From contig OZ037765.1 in assembly GCA_964035545.1 (NCBI GenBank), positions 13,324,698 to 13,388,697 of the forward strand: a DNA stretch of 64,000 nucleotides, read 5' to 3'. The notes under the pieces are model-generated. The model had not been told where the DNA came from and did no database searches. It saw only the letters and a list, made by a program, of their open reading frames with translations. This DNA comes from Bugula neritina (Eukaryota; Bryozoa; Gymnolaemata; Cheilostomatida; Bugulidae). A program made the translations under genes and the position numbers. Of the stretch, positions 11,680-22,716 are shown in pieces. Numbering within the stretch: the first letter of the stretch is position 1; each line of letters opens with the position of its first letter.

Positions 11680-14503
11680 ATGGAGCTTCTTGTGGTTTTA
11701 TACAACAAGATTTTCACTGTGGAGCGCACTTATGCATTGCCAAAGTTATTGAAAGTACCCACAAACCACACTACCCCTCATTCACACTCACTAACAGCAG
11801 ACAGCAATGAGCTTTTGAGGCCACACATGCAAACTGATATCAGTGTTGCAACACAAACACTTTGGAACTACATGAAACTTGATCAGCCACTAAGAAAAGT
11901 AAATGTTTAATCAAAATATGTTATCAGCAATATTATCAGCATTGGTGACTTGAATAAAACCATCATGATCATTGTTATCATAAAATTTGGTGATAACAAG
12001 TTTTTAAATGAGCATCATGCTGTACTAGGTTGCTCGCATAGAAATTTTGTTAATTAAGACATACTTGTATTTTAATTTCAATTTGACTAAAATCATGATT
12101 TTATTGCAAATTTAGAGTGATATTGTGTTGGTCTTGGGGAACTATGATGTGCGAACAATGGAATATGCCTGTAAGCTTTGGGTAGAGGGATGGTCAGAAT
12201 ATGTTATGTACACCTGTGTAATAGAGTCCAGTAAGTGCACATGGCTGTGGTTTTTATTTGCTAATTAATAATTTGAAGCTAATTTTGTGCTCATTTAGAA
12301 CTATATAAATTGTATGTTGGTTTTACTTTACATGAGTTGTATACAAGTCTGTGTGCTAAACACTGCTTATACGGCTGCAGTCTTTGTAATATAGAAGTTC
12401 TAAAGTCATAATAAACATGCAAATCTCGTTGACCTTGATAGAAAAAGCATTTAGGAACAATATAGTGGAGAAATTGAGATAGCCCAAATTCTTTAATTTT
12501 ATTATTGAATTTTGGTTTGGAGTGTGGGTTGAAATTCTTGCGAGAACATAACTGCTTATGCCACATTTCTGATTTAGAACACAGGCTTTTCTCAATTTCT
12601 CCATTACTGCACCTACCTCAGAAAAAACTTGTTTACAATTGCTTTTGCAAGTGCAGTTTTTTATTCAAATAGTGTAAGACAGCAATAGTAAAGTTTGGCT
12701 GATCTAAAGTTCCAGGGTTGTCATTATGTAACTTTTACAGCTTAGGACTTATGTCTACTAATAAACAACCATTATGAGCTGTTGTGAATTGTCAGCCACT
12801 TGCCATATGCTTGATCTAATAAGCAACAAGAGCCTTAATTCATGCCAAATGTGAATAACTGTATATTGTAGAAAATGAAAGAAGAAAACAAGCAAAGCAG
12901 TTTGAGGCAATAGCAGAAATGATGAACATACCGATGGAAAATGTAATTTTGGAAATTTCATCTTCAAACATAATGGAGTGTATATCAAACAGCTACAAGA
13001 TGCTCAAACGGATTGAAGTTAATGTTCAGTCAGTGATACTTGTACACTTACCATTTATGGAAAGACTTGCCTTGCTCACATTTTTAGAAACTTGGCCAGG
13101 TATGCATCTGCATCTTCCTGTCATTTTGAAAACTCTGAATATATTGCAACATAGTAGAAAGGGCACTATTAGCCATATAAGATAGTGCATGTCAACAGCT
13201 GCAAACGACATAATACAAAGCTATGGTGTGGCTACAGTTCTGTCTTACTAGAAAATATATTTCTCTATAGTGGGTGCTAACTGCAAGCTAATTCATAACA
13301 AATATGTTTTACTTTTCATAATTTAAGGAGTTCTTTTTAGTTATTATTTCATAAAAATTCAATATTTCAAAATAACTTTACTTGATGAAAGTATAATAGT
13401 TGTAACACTGCATGAGCCAGTATAGCGAATTGGAGAAATGTTTTTAACAAAAGGCCTAATTTGCCTTTAACATAAGTTAAGTGTAAACTTGAATAACATT
13501 TATATTAGAAACCCTTAAGCTAAGTAAAAACTTGCCTTTCTATACACTATTACTATAGCACTAGCAATTATAGGGTTCATGGGGTGGAAATAGTGTTCTC
13601 CATTATTAAAACATCATTAATTCGGTTCTTGGAACAACTTTTGTCCCCAAGATCAGTTTCTCACATGCACAATCTTATTTTTATCCATTTCTGTAAACCC
13701 ATAATAATCTAGATATTATATAAATACAATCAAGGTTCCCTAATTTCCAAAACTTTGTACAAAACTTCTAACATGATGCACAGTAACTGCTCAGGATTGG
13801 CATAAGTAAAGCAGTTCATAAAATCTGTGTTATTCAATAGAGCATGGTATAGAAGTATCTGTTTGCTCACCACCCATTACATTGCTCAACTTCCCAAACA
13901 AAATAGTAGGCAGTATGGAGCAAGTAACCAATGAGATAGCTGAGACTGTAGAGTTTATACTGAGATATGGCATGAGGCTGGGATACTCTGTACCAGGTGT
14001 GTTAGGATGTCATTACCTATTGTCAGCTAGTCTCATCACAATACTTTAGTTATACTTGATATTTCAACTCTAATATTATGTTCAGTAAATGAAATTGAGG
14101 TATTTGATTAATCTCATGCAAATATTTATAAGCATGTAATATGCACATTTAAGATTTATATCCGGCTATAATATGCTATTTATTATTATATGGCTATGAT
14201 TGACAATTTCGATTATTTGGATTCAAATTTATTTTTAAAATTACAGATGAAGTAGTGAAAGCATTTAAAATCTTAAAACCACAGTCTGCTAGGAAGTTGC
14301 TATTGCACAGCACAGCTTTACCAGAAGAAATGGAACAGCCAGTGACAAAATCACTGAATATGCATATTAAAAGTGTTGGAAATCCAACTAAACTAAGTGT
14401 CAGCAAAACAAGGTCAAAAAAGCCCACTAAAACAATAAATAAATATAAAGATAGTACAACAAGTCTAAGGTCTGAATTTTCAAAACTTATGGTCACAAAA
14501 TAA
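11680..14503 (+). CDS. divergent DUF218 (YdcF / SCO4629-like) protein
   Basis: Exons 11680-11898 (the exon may begin at acceptor 11632), 12116-12230, 12872-13099, 13841-13996 and 14247-14503 join in frame to give about 324 residues. The DUF218 fold shows as LWNYMKLDQPLRKSDIVLVL then GNYDVRTMEYACKLWVEGWS (Rossmann strand, conserved Asp), later AEMMNIPMENVILE, SVILVHLPFMERLALLTFLE (family form kPYMeRRa..Tf), IEVSVCSPP, and a C-terminal module around IVGSMEQVTNEIAE. DUF218 proteins are small-molecule-binding enzymes of largely unknown reaction; E. coli YdcF binds S-adenosylmethionine. Features I would expect are degraded: the SGG after the second strand is YTCVIES, the StnTgEN motif is SSSNIMEC, and RR is RL. 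The last exon is a basic Lys/Thr/Ser-rich tail unlike the family. I start at Met 11680 because no upstream exon can be joined confidently. Confidence 0.75.
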
Positions 14504-14586
14504 TACATCAAACTATTAAAAATATAAAATGGCTATTTTTGATGATCAAGGGTTATTTAAAAAAGATTAAATTATTTAAAAGCAAA

Positions 14587-14599
14587 TTTATTTAATAAA
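14587..14599. terminator. back-to-back poly(A) signals of two convergent genes
   Basis: TTTATT (14587-14592, AATAAA on the minus strand) and AATAAA (14594-14599, plus strand) are separated by one base. They lie between the stop codons of the DUF218 gene (14503, +) and the MEST-like gene (14652, -), which are 148 bp apart. The two 3' ends therefore probably overlap slightly. Confidence 0.6.
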
Positions 14600-14651
14600 T
14601 AACTAAAATTTTAAGGAAATATGATTGACAAAAAATATGAACTTCACAATC

Positions 14652-17600
14652 TTACTTTAGCACACTATTTATAAACTTTATGTACAGCTGACTAACAGCA
14701 CTGCTGTCCTCCCATTGTGGATAGTGTCCTATGGATTCTTCTAGAACATCTATTGATCCATTTGGAACCATCTCCCTGAAAATATCATTTAAATATCTGA
14801 CTCACAAAAATATCCAAAATTCATGCCCATCAATGTAGCATTAACACTAATAAAACTACAAAGATGACGCTTAACTTCAATTACATGGATCCTAAAAATG
14901 CTTGAACAATTAATTTTAGTCATAAGTGCGTCAAGTTTATTGCAGAAAATCATGCACATTGGTATGAATGTAAAAGTTTTATGTGGCACAATCGCTGTGG
15001 TAAATATCAAGTGAGCGAATTATTTGAACTATAAATATGTATTTTTGTTGAATTGCCGTCCTTGCTACACAATAAGCACCATATTAAATACTATTTTGAC
15101 GCAAAAATGTCTTATGTGTTCTTTTTCAATATATATCTACCTGCCGGGAACATATAAAAGAATGATATAAATGTTTACCTGTAGAAGTCAATAAATGGAG
15201 GAGGGTTAACTGGGTCTGATGGGCCATAAATAACGTGAACAGGGACTTGGCTCTGTGCCAAGGCATGTCTCCATCTTAAATTATAAGTACTCCGTTCTTT
15301 GATGTACTGTAGAAGATCTGCTGAGTTTAAATACCCTTGTCTGATACAATAGCTACACCAGAAGTCATACATATCTGCTTTTGTTGGCTGAGTTTTAGCA
15401 CCAAATACTTGAGACAACCTGTGATAACAACAGTACAACTATACCAAGTGTAGATATAATATTATAATTACATCAATTAAGAGTGAAAAGCACTGGCAAG
15501 TTAAAAACACATCAGAGAAAGTGAGGCCCATGTTGACAATGGTGACTGAGCTATTCTTTAAAATAAATATGTAGTATTCATACAGAAACATTATAATTTT
15601 ACAGAAGATTTTAATAACATGTCTTCTTGGAAGTGCTAACACAGAAATGTCTCAAAGTTTTGCCTAAAATAATTAAAACAACAAAACATATCATTGAAAA
15701 AGGAAATTCATTAAAAATAATTGAGCTACAGGTCCACTTGAAACATGGGGATCTTCCTCACCATAAAGAAATTGCGTTTAACTCATACTAAGGATTATTG
15801 CTCAAGTCTCGAGAATTCTAGTTTTGTTATAATTTATACTTAAACAACTAAAGTTGCTATAGCTCACCCAAATGAATAAAGGTATCTATTAGAGATTTTC
15901 GATAGCATCCGGCCAATCGTAGGAGAGTCTCCCAGAAGTTTTTGAATAGGTCTTGGAAAATTAGTTTCCTTAAACATGCCTGACAGAAAATAAAAAGCAT
16001 TTTTATTGCTTACAAACGTCCTGATGCTACATTAGTTAATATGAAGTTTATAGTAGTGGTAATAGTAATTATATTACTACACTTTATCATACTGGTATAT
16101 TGGAAGACTAACAACGCACTCACCCCCATTTAGTAAACAAGCAGATTCTATCTGAAACAAAGAAACACCTTCATTTTGCCTAAAAGAAAATCAAACAAAC
16201 TCAATGTATGAGCAACAACAAAGATGATCTAGAATTAGAAAAATAATTTAAGTAAGTGAATGCTGAGAGTATATTCTATAGGAAGAGAAAAGGATGCAAG
16301 AAGACATAGGCACTTAGCATTCAGCTTAAAACTTATTATTGGGACTACATATTGTTCACTATCAACAGGTAACTTCAAAGACTAAATTTAAAAGTTCCGA
16401 TTTCAAATTTAAAATTAAACTAATTTGAAACTTTTCAGGAAATATAAGCCAAACCGCGAAAATTTCTATTAGATTATCAAAAACATGCTTAGCCCAAGTC
16501 CCTCAGGATGACCATATTAACATGAATTTTCTTTATGTACAAGAAATCATTAACTACAAAAAATTGACCTACAACATTTAACCCAACCTGGCCAGCAGCT
16601 CCTGGGCAATCGAATCGCCATAGTCATGTGAGAGAATGTGCACATTTTTCACGCCTATTGCTTTTAGAAGAGTTGAAACATGGTCAGCCTGATTCATTAT
16701 AGTATAGTTGGCTCCAATCTGACAGGTTACACAAATTTTATTAGTGAAAACAAAATGGCAGCTGACATCACTTATTTATTAATTTTTTTGGTGTAATTTT
16801 ATAAGTTTTAAAAGTAACTATTCAATAAAACGCTGAAATATTTTTAGGAATACAAACGCTAGAGACCACCTTTTACTTCAAAATTAAATACATGCCAGAA
16901 AAACTTTTCAATCAACAGATTGACTGCCAAATTTTTACCCACTCACATTTTTACCACTGTTATTAAGACTATTGCCAATAGCCAATATCACAATTGCTGT
17001 CACATTTTGGTATCTATGATTACTATCAATACAATATTGTAATTATTTAGAGCCATTGATAGATAATAACATATCTGCAAGGTTAAAGATCAACAGGGAA
17101 AAGACTAACCTAGATGGCATTACTGATTGATTTAAAACCAACAGCACTACAGTTTCTCTATATGTTATTATTGATCTAGCAACTTATAGTCTATTGCAGC
17201 ACTGGATGCTGCAAACATACATTATACCAACCGTCTTATCACTGAATCCAAACCCAAGAAAGTCCACAGCAATCACTCTACTAAAACTCTGTGTTAATAT
17301 TGGCCACATCTGAAATTATTGGACACAGAACAAGTCATATATAAACGAAAACTTTATTACATATTAATAAATTACAACATGAAATAAGCGTTCTTAATTA
17401 TATAACTTTTGTTTATTTTATTCAACTTATAATATCCTATCACCACTGGCTATTGTAACCTATAAGACAAAATAAGGCAAGTTGTGAAGATAAATGGTTT
17501 GAAAAATCACCAAGAGCAATTAAATCCCACAGTAGGTGCCTTAAACGTTAAAACTCAATTAATGTTAACTTCCCATACAAGAATAAAGGCATTGTTCAGA

Positions 17601-18348
17601 ACAAATGTGTAGTAGGTTGTAATTAAGAAGTTGACAAACTATAGTAAGTTATAGCAAGTATTGCATTTAAAAAAGGACTGAATTGAGGAGCTCACTGCTT
17701 CCAAAGAGATTTCACTAGTTATAAATAATAGATTCAGAGAGTGAGCTGTTCAAGTGGATTCAACATTCAAACCCAGAATTGCTTTTCAGTCTAGTTAGGG
17801 GAAGCTAAAATGATCAGAATAAATATTTAAAATCATTGAAATATACTGATAATCACCTTAACCCAATCATAACTGGTAGTTGGGAAACCATGTAACAGCA
17901 ACACAGTTGCAGTTGAAAATACTTTACCTTCACCATTTACATCTACAAAATAGCAAAATCTAAATGAGTTTATAATACAGCACTTACTTGCTGAAGCATA
18001 GCATTGTAAAAATTACATTATTATTTATTTATTAAGGATCAAATGCAGTAAAAAGTTCAAAGAAATAGATTAGGACTTTTTTATAGTCGTTGCAGCCTAA
18101 TGTTTTATACAATAAAATTATTATAATAAAGTTGAGTTATCTATATCAATATGTCTTTGGCACATTTTGGATGTTTTCAACTCACCTTTGTAAAACATTT
18201 TTCTCTTTTTGATTGAAAAAAATGAAGAATCTTTATTTTTCCATTGAAGAAGATTTGAAGAAAGTGAAGGACATGGCCAGCCAATATAAATAGCAAAAGC
18301 TACCATCATAATAGCCACCAGAAAAGCTCCAGCAAAGCAACGATCCAT
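14652..18348 (-). CDS. MEST: MEST-like alpha/beta hydrolase
   Basis: Homologue of mesoderm-specific transcript protein, a membrane-anchored alpha/beta-hydrolase whose substrate is not settled. Eight exons in transcript order: 18348-18186, 17942-17857, 17309-17232, 16718-16588, 16179-16124, 15979-15868, 15418-15179 and 14775-14652 (TAA). All phases agree and give 329 residues, close to the vertebrate length. Residues 7-22 are a hydrophobic N-terminal segment (signal anchor). The oxyanion strand is [13 protein letters not shown], then [14 protein letters not shown], then the nucleophile elbow LSHDYGD with Asp in the nucleophile position, as in epoxide hydrolase/dehalogenase relatives. The lid contains [19 protein letters not shown], the acid strand is [12 protein letters not shown], and the catalytic His lies in IGHYPQWED. 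Vertebrate MEST has the same motif order. The lid is recognisable but diverged. The gene is tail-to-tail with the DUF218 gene. Confidence 0.94.
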
Positions 18349-18360
18349 GCTCTTTAGCTA

Positions 18361-20530
18361 AATATGTAATAATCATAATGTAACAACGCATATTCACTAA
18401 TAACCTGATGAAGATTCAATTTTGATTTCCTTTTAGTTTTAGCTTACTCATATCATAATACTAATAGTAATCCTTAAACTAAATGTTAAACTTAAAGATT
18501 AAGATATTGATCAACTATAAGATTACTGATTAGCTTTAGGCAGAGGCTTAGCCAAATGAAAATCAAAATCAAAATCTTAATATCACCACTAACTCCACGA
18601 GGAAGTACTAGTAGTGTCAGAGGTGAGTACAGCTATGTTGTTTGAAAATAATACAACTATCATTCACTAGTAATATCATAATGATAAACGATTATAGTTT
18701 GAAATAATAAGATACGAATTTATTACATTATGATTATGATTATTACTCAAACTCCAAAGCGAAGATGAAGGAGGCTAATACATCGCAATTGTTTGCCGGT
18801 TATGTTTGTACACTATAATAAGCTGACAAAGTTTTCGCTTTAAAAAAAAACACTAGAGCATTTGCAACATTTTCATTAAAAAATTTTTTAAAATAAATTA
18901 AAACAATAAAACAAATTTTTTTCATAAATTAAAAAACATTATTGTAAATAAAACATACGCATTTTGCAACAAAATAGATAGATGGGTGTAGTACCATACA
19001 TAGCAGTTTCCTAAGTAAAAAACATCTAAACCCTGCAAATCTAAATTGAAACTGCCTCCGAGCCTAAGCCAGGCCCAGTTCAAGTGAGTTCTTCACTAGA
19101 CCTGATCCAATAGGTAATAATTAATATTAATAACAAAGTGTTGCCAGTGAACACTATCGCTATGTAATATAGAGCTACACTGTAGAAGTTTATTAGACTT
19201 AGTTGAGATTTTTATTAGTGTTAATATTATTCATATTGATATTGTAATAAATAATATGAATATCTGTATCATTATGATTATGATTATCAATATGAATATT
19301 AATTACTATTAGACTATCAAATTGAAACTCAAACTGGAAGAATGACTATCAGTATAACAGTATCAGTAACTCTAAGATTAAAACTTAGACTAAGTACGAG
19401 CAAGAGTGAGTCTATAACTATAAGTTTATAATAAATTATTATTAATATAGCTATAGCCTATAAGTATAACTTATACTGCAAGTGTTAGGATCAGTATGAG
19501 TATGATTTTACTATAAGTATAAGTATAAGCCATAAGAATTGATAAGTATTACTCTTTACTGTTAGTGTTGCACTCATTTTATAATTATTGTTTATCCTAA
19601 TTCATGTATCATAATATTAATAATCGTTTAAGTTCTAAAATGTAGAAGTAGAACTAAAAGTAAATCAAGATGCTAGAGACATATTCATATTGATATAAAT
19701 TTAAAATTAAATACTATATGTAGTAATAATAGTAATATCTCATCTACTTCTTGAGTTCTAGTAGTAGTTATACATTACTGATTACTTGCAATCAGCAATG
19801 GCAGTTGAACATGGTGTTATAATTATAATGAGTATTTACTATTCATATTCAATAGCTGAGCATAATCTTATTAAGTCTAAAGCAGATGACCATAGTGATA
19901 TTTTATAGTAATAGGGCTGGGCATATGCTTTTAGTTACAGTTATACTTACATTTTAAGGTATAATTATAATAGTACACGGCTACTGCAGTACGAGTTGCT
20001 GCACTCAACATCAATTTTACCATACATGTAAGGTTTAGCTTGTGTGACACAGCTTTAAGTCCTTGCCATCAAAGTCCGAATAACTTAATCAGTATTATTG
20101 ATAATAGATATTAGTGTATATAATTAAATTTGATGTTTTTGTGCGAGAGTCACAATGAGTATGACTAATTATGATCTGAAATGATCAGGTGTATTGTGTT
20201 AAATCTACTTTTAAATCAGATATATCATGTTTGCAGTTGAAGTATTAAATACCTAATTTTAAATAAATTAAGCCATAGGTGTTCGAAAGCCCTTTGAAAA
20301 ACATTTTTATTTTGCAGCTATACTAAATAAATATTGATACTAGTATAACATTTACCATTTCAAGTTAATAATATAACTAAATGTCAAAAAATCCAAAAAT
20401 AGTAAGTTTTCAACAGCTATAAAATTAGCAGTAGTAAATTTTATCAATTGATTTTCTAAAAAAAGCCAGTGTTAGACACAGCTAATTTAGTGTAATTGAT
20501 GATTAAAATTGCATATAACAACAGTTTGTC
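18361..20530. other. intergenic, very AT-rich low-complexity DNA
   Basis: No exon or RNA gene can be supported here. The sequence is dominated by degenerate TATNAT/TAGTAAT-like words on both strands, densest at about 19200-19780, that look like decayed short tandem repeats. The promoters of the diverging MEST-like (-) and MADF (+) genes must lie in or at the edges of this 2.2 kb. Confidence 0.5.
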
Positions 20531-22306
20531 ATGCTTTATAGGTTTAATATGAAAAAGATTCCTTCCACTAAACTTAGTGACCACTCTGAAGAAACACTGC
20601 TAGCTCTAATTAGGGAGGTGCAGAAATATAGATTTCTCTATGACATTAAAAGATGTGACAGGCGGGCTCCTGAATTTGTAGCTCGAAGATGTGAAATATG
20701 GAATGAAATTTCGTTGATATTCGGATTTCCAGCATCTGAATGTCTAGCAATATGGAATCGTTTGAGATCAACATTTTCAAGGCAGTTTAGAATTTACCAA
20801 AATTCAAAATATACAGGAAAAGTTTACAATCCTAACAACTGGCCTTTTTTCGATCATTTACTTTTTTTGATTCCATTCTTAGAATACAATGGGCAACCAT
20901 TACCTAACAGTAACCCAAATACTTCTGCACCACCTGCTAGCAAATCTGTCATACCAAGCCAAACTGCAGCAAATTCTTTGGCTAAAAAGGCACTTAAGCG
21001 AAGTAAGACCCTCTTGTTAAAGACCAAAGAAGCTCATACACCAGCTATGTTATCTCACTCTGGTTTTGAAATTTCAAAGCTGATAGAATTGGTCAAACAA
21101 TACCCTGTAATATATAGTTCGTACCCAAATAGATTCAAAGCTGGACAAGTTTCAAGTGCTTGGAAAAATATTTCTAGCAAAATGAGATGTCCAATGCATG
21201 ATTGCATTACAAAATGGACATCACTTTGGACCAAGCTTAGAAAGGCTACTCTTTACCCTCAAAAAACTCAGTGGGTATGGTTCTCACAAATGAAAGAATT
21301 CATACCATACCAAGATGCTCGGGCTAAAAGAAGGTTTTCAAGCAGTTATGCTGAAAAAATGATATCTGATAGTCCAGCTCAGCAATACTCAACGATTAAA
21401 TCTAAACAAAGCACTAAGCATCGGGATGAAGAACTTAGCCTAGATAAACTGGCTAATGATGAATGTATGAATAACAGTGAATATCACAGTAAAAACTTAG
21501 AAGAAACTGAGTTGGTGAGTGTTGTGTAATTTATTGTAGTTGGTTCACTGTTGATGCTGATTAATGAAGTTGCCAATTATATTTATTTTCCACATTACAC
21601 GTGGACATGGGAGCAATATCATCTATGTGATGACATTTCTTTTGCTATCATACAAGAACCATGATAAACTTAGACTATGGTCTAAATATTTAGCTTGCAA
21701 ATATATTATTTGACTCAGTTGCTAAGATCATCCTAGGTTTCAGTAAGGCCTGTAATAAAACCAATAATAAGAAACATAGACTATATGACAAAGTTGCTGT
21801 TAGCAATGTGCTTCTAATTATGAAATTTGAAGGCAAATTCAAGTTATAGAGCCATATGTTGTAAAAAGTAAAGCTCTAAAAAAATCTGTCATATATATGT
21901 GTTCCTGCGACGACTGTGTGTTCGTCAATCTGTGTACAACAGCTGTTTCAGGGTTTGTCCCCTCATCAGCACGGAACAGAGTTCCATGGCTCACACACAT
22001 ACATATATTATAAGCGCAGGCACATTGTAAGTCATTAATATGGTAAAACTAAGATGTGCGTTTTCATTCTTACAGCCTGAAAAACAGAATCTAGAAAATG
22101 CGTCAATATCTGCATGTGATGAATCAACAGCTGACACTGCAGGAGATGTTAGCCAAACACCATGTGTGAGCATTTCGAATGAATCCAAGTTTAGCGAGTA
22201 CTACTTTGGCATGTGTGTAGCACAAATGATGGAAGATGTCCCAAAATCATCGCGCCCCTTGTTAAAAGCAAACATGCTTAAAATTGTGGCCATGGAGTTG
22301 CAGTGA
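20531..22306 (+). CDS. MADF-MADF-BESS domain protein
   Basis: Two exons, 20531-21514 and 22076-22306, join in phase 0 (TTG|gtgagt ... cttacag|CCT), giving 404 residues, or 398 if the second Met (20549) is used. MADF 1 covers about residues 19-118: ALIREVQKYRFLYD, then IWNEISLIFG, and WPFFDHLLFLIPFL. MADF 2 covers about residues 178-257: LIELVKQYPVIYSS, then VSSAWKNISSKM and WVWFSQMKEFIPYQ. The C-terminus (FSEYYFGMCVAQMMEDVPK... LLKANMLKIVAMELQ) matches a BESS motif. MADF domains are Myb-like DNA-binding modules and BESS motifs mediate protein-protein contacts (insect Adf-1, Dip3), so a nuclear transcription regulator is likely. Two MADF domains in one chain are less usual than one. The linker (residues 119-170) is Ser/Pro/Lys-rich. 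An origin from a PIF/Harbinger transposon Myb-like gene is possible, but no transposase is nearby. Confidence 0.85.
21920..21977 (-). ncRNA. candidate type I hammerhead self-cleaving ribozyme
   Basis: Read on the minus strand from 21977: GTTCC, GTG, CTGATGA, GGGGACAAACCCT (stem II, three G-C pairs plus G-U, loop ACAAA), GAAA, CAGCTGTTG (short stem III), TA (cleavage after GUA), CAC, AGATTGAC, GAAC. GTG/CAC forms the core-proximal part of stem I. GUUC/GAAC (UGUUC/GAACA with one more base each side) forms the distal part, with an asymmetric internal loop between them as in extended natural hammerheads. All invariant core bases (CUGANGA, GAAA, UH) are present. It lies antisense in the single intron of the MADF gene. 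Type I hammerheads with very short stem III are known from animal retrozymes. The fold is by eye only, and stem II closes with a G-U rather than the usual G-C. Confidence 0.5.
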
Positions 22307-22716
22307 TTTTTGTGTTTATTTGTTACCGAGTGTCGACTCTGGCTATTCTACTTTCTACATTCTATCTTTTATTCCTATAACCATATATACACTATAAATC
22401 ACATCTATGCTTGACAAACAAATTATTAGTGCTGAAAGTATTTTCACTTATATAGTAACCCATTTTATATAAATTTTTGAATAGTGATATTTGTTGAGCT
22501 TCGTGACTATTTTATTTTCTACAATCTAGCTTGTATTTTCACATTTTAGTATCTACAAATGTAAAAAATTCCACTTTTACCTCGGCAGATAAGTACGTTG
22601 GCCATTAAAGAAAACGCATAATTAGTTATTCAAATGTTTATTAGTTTTTCTTGTAGGTTGCTTTTATGAAATTGAAATTTTAGTGAAATTCAAGTTTATT
22701 CAATAAATAAAACATT
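22307..22716. other. shared 3' region of two convergent genes
   Basis: This lies between the stop codons of the MADF gene (+) and CYB5RL (-). Plus-strand signals are ATTAAA at 22604-22609 and AATAAA at 22702-22707. Minus-strand signals (TTTATT as written) are at 22695-22700 and 22637-22642. The two transcripts probably overlap at their 3' ends. No coding sequence is seen. Confidence 0.5.
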
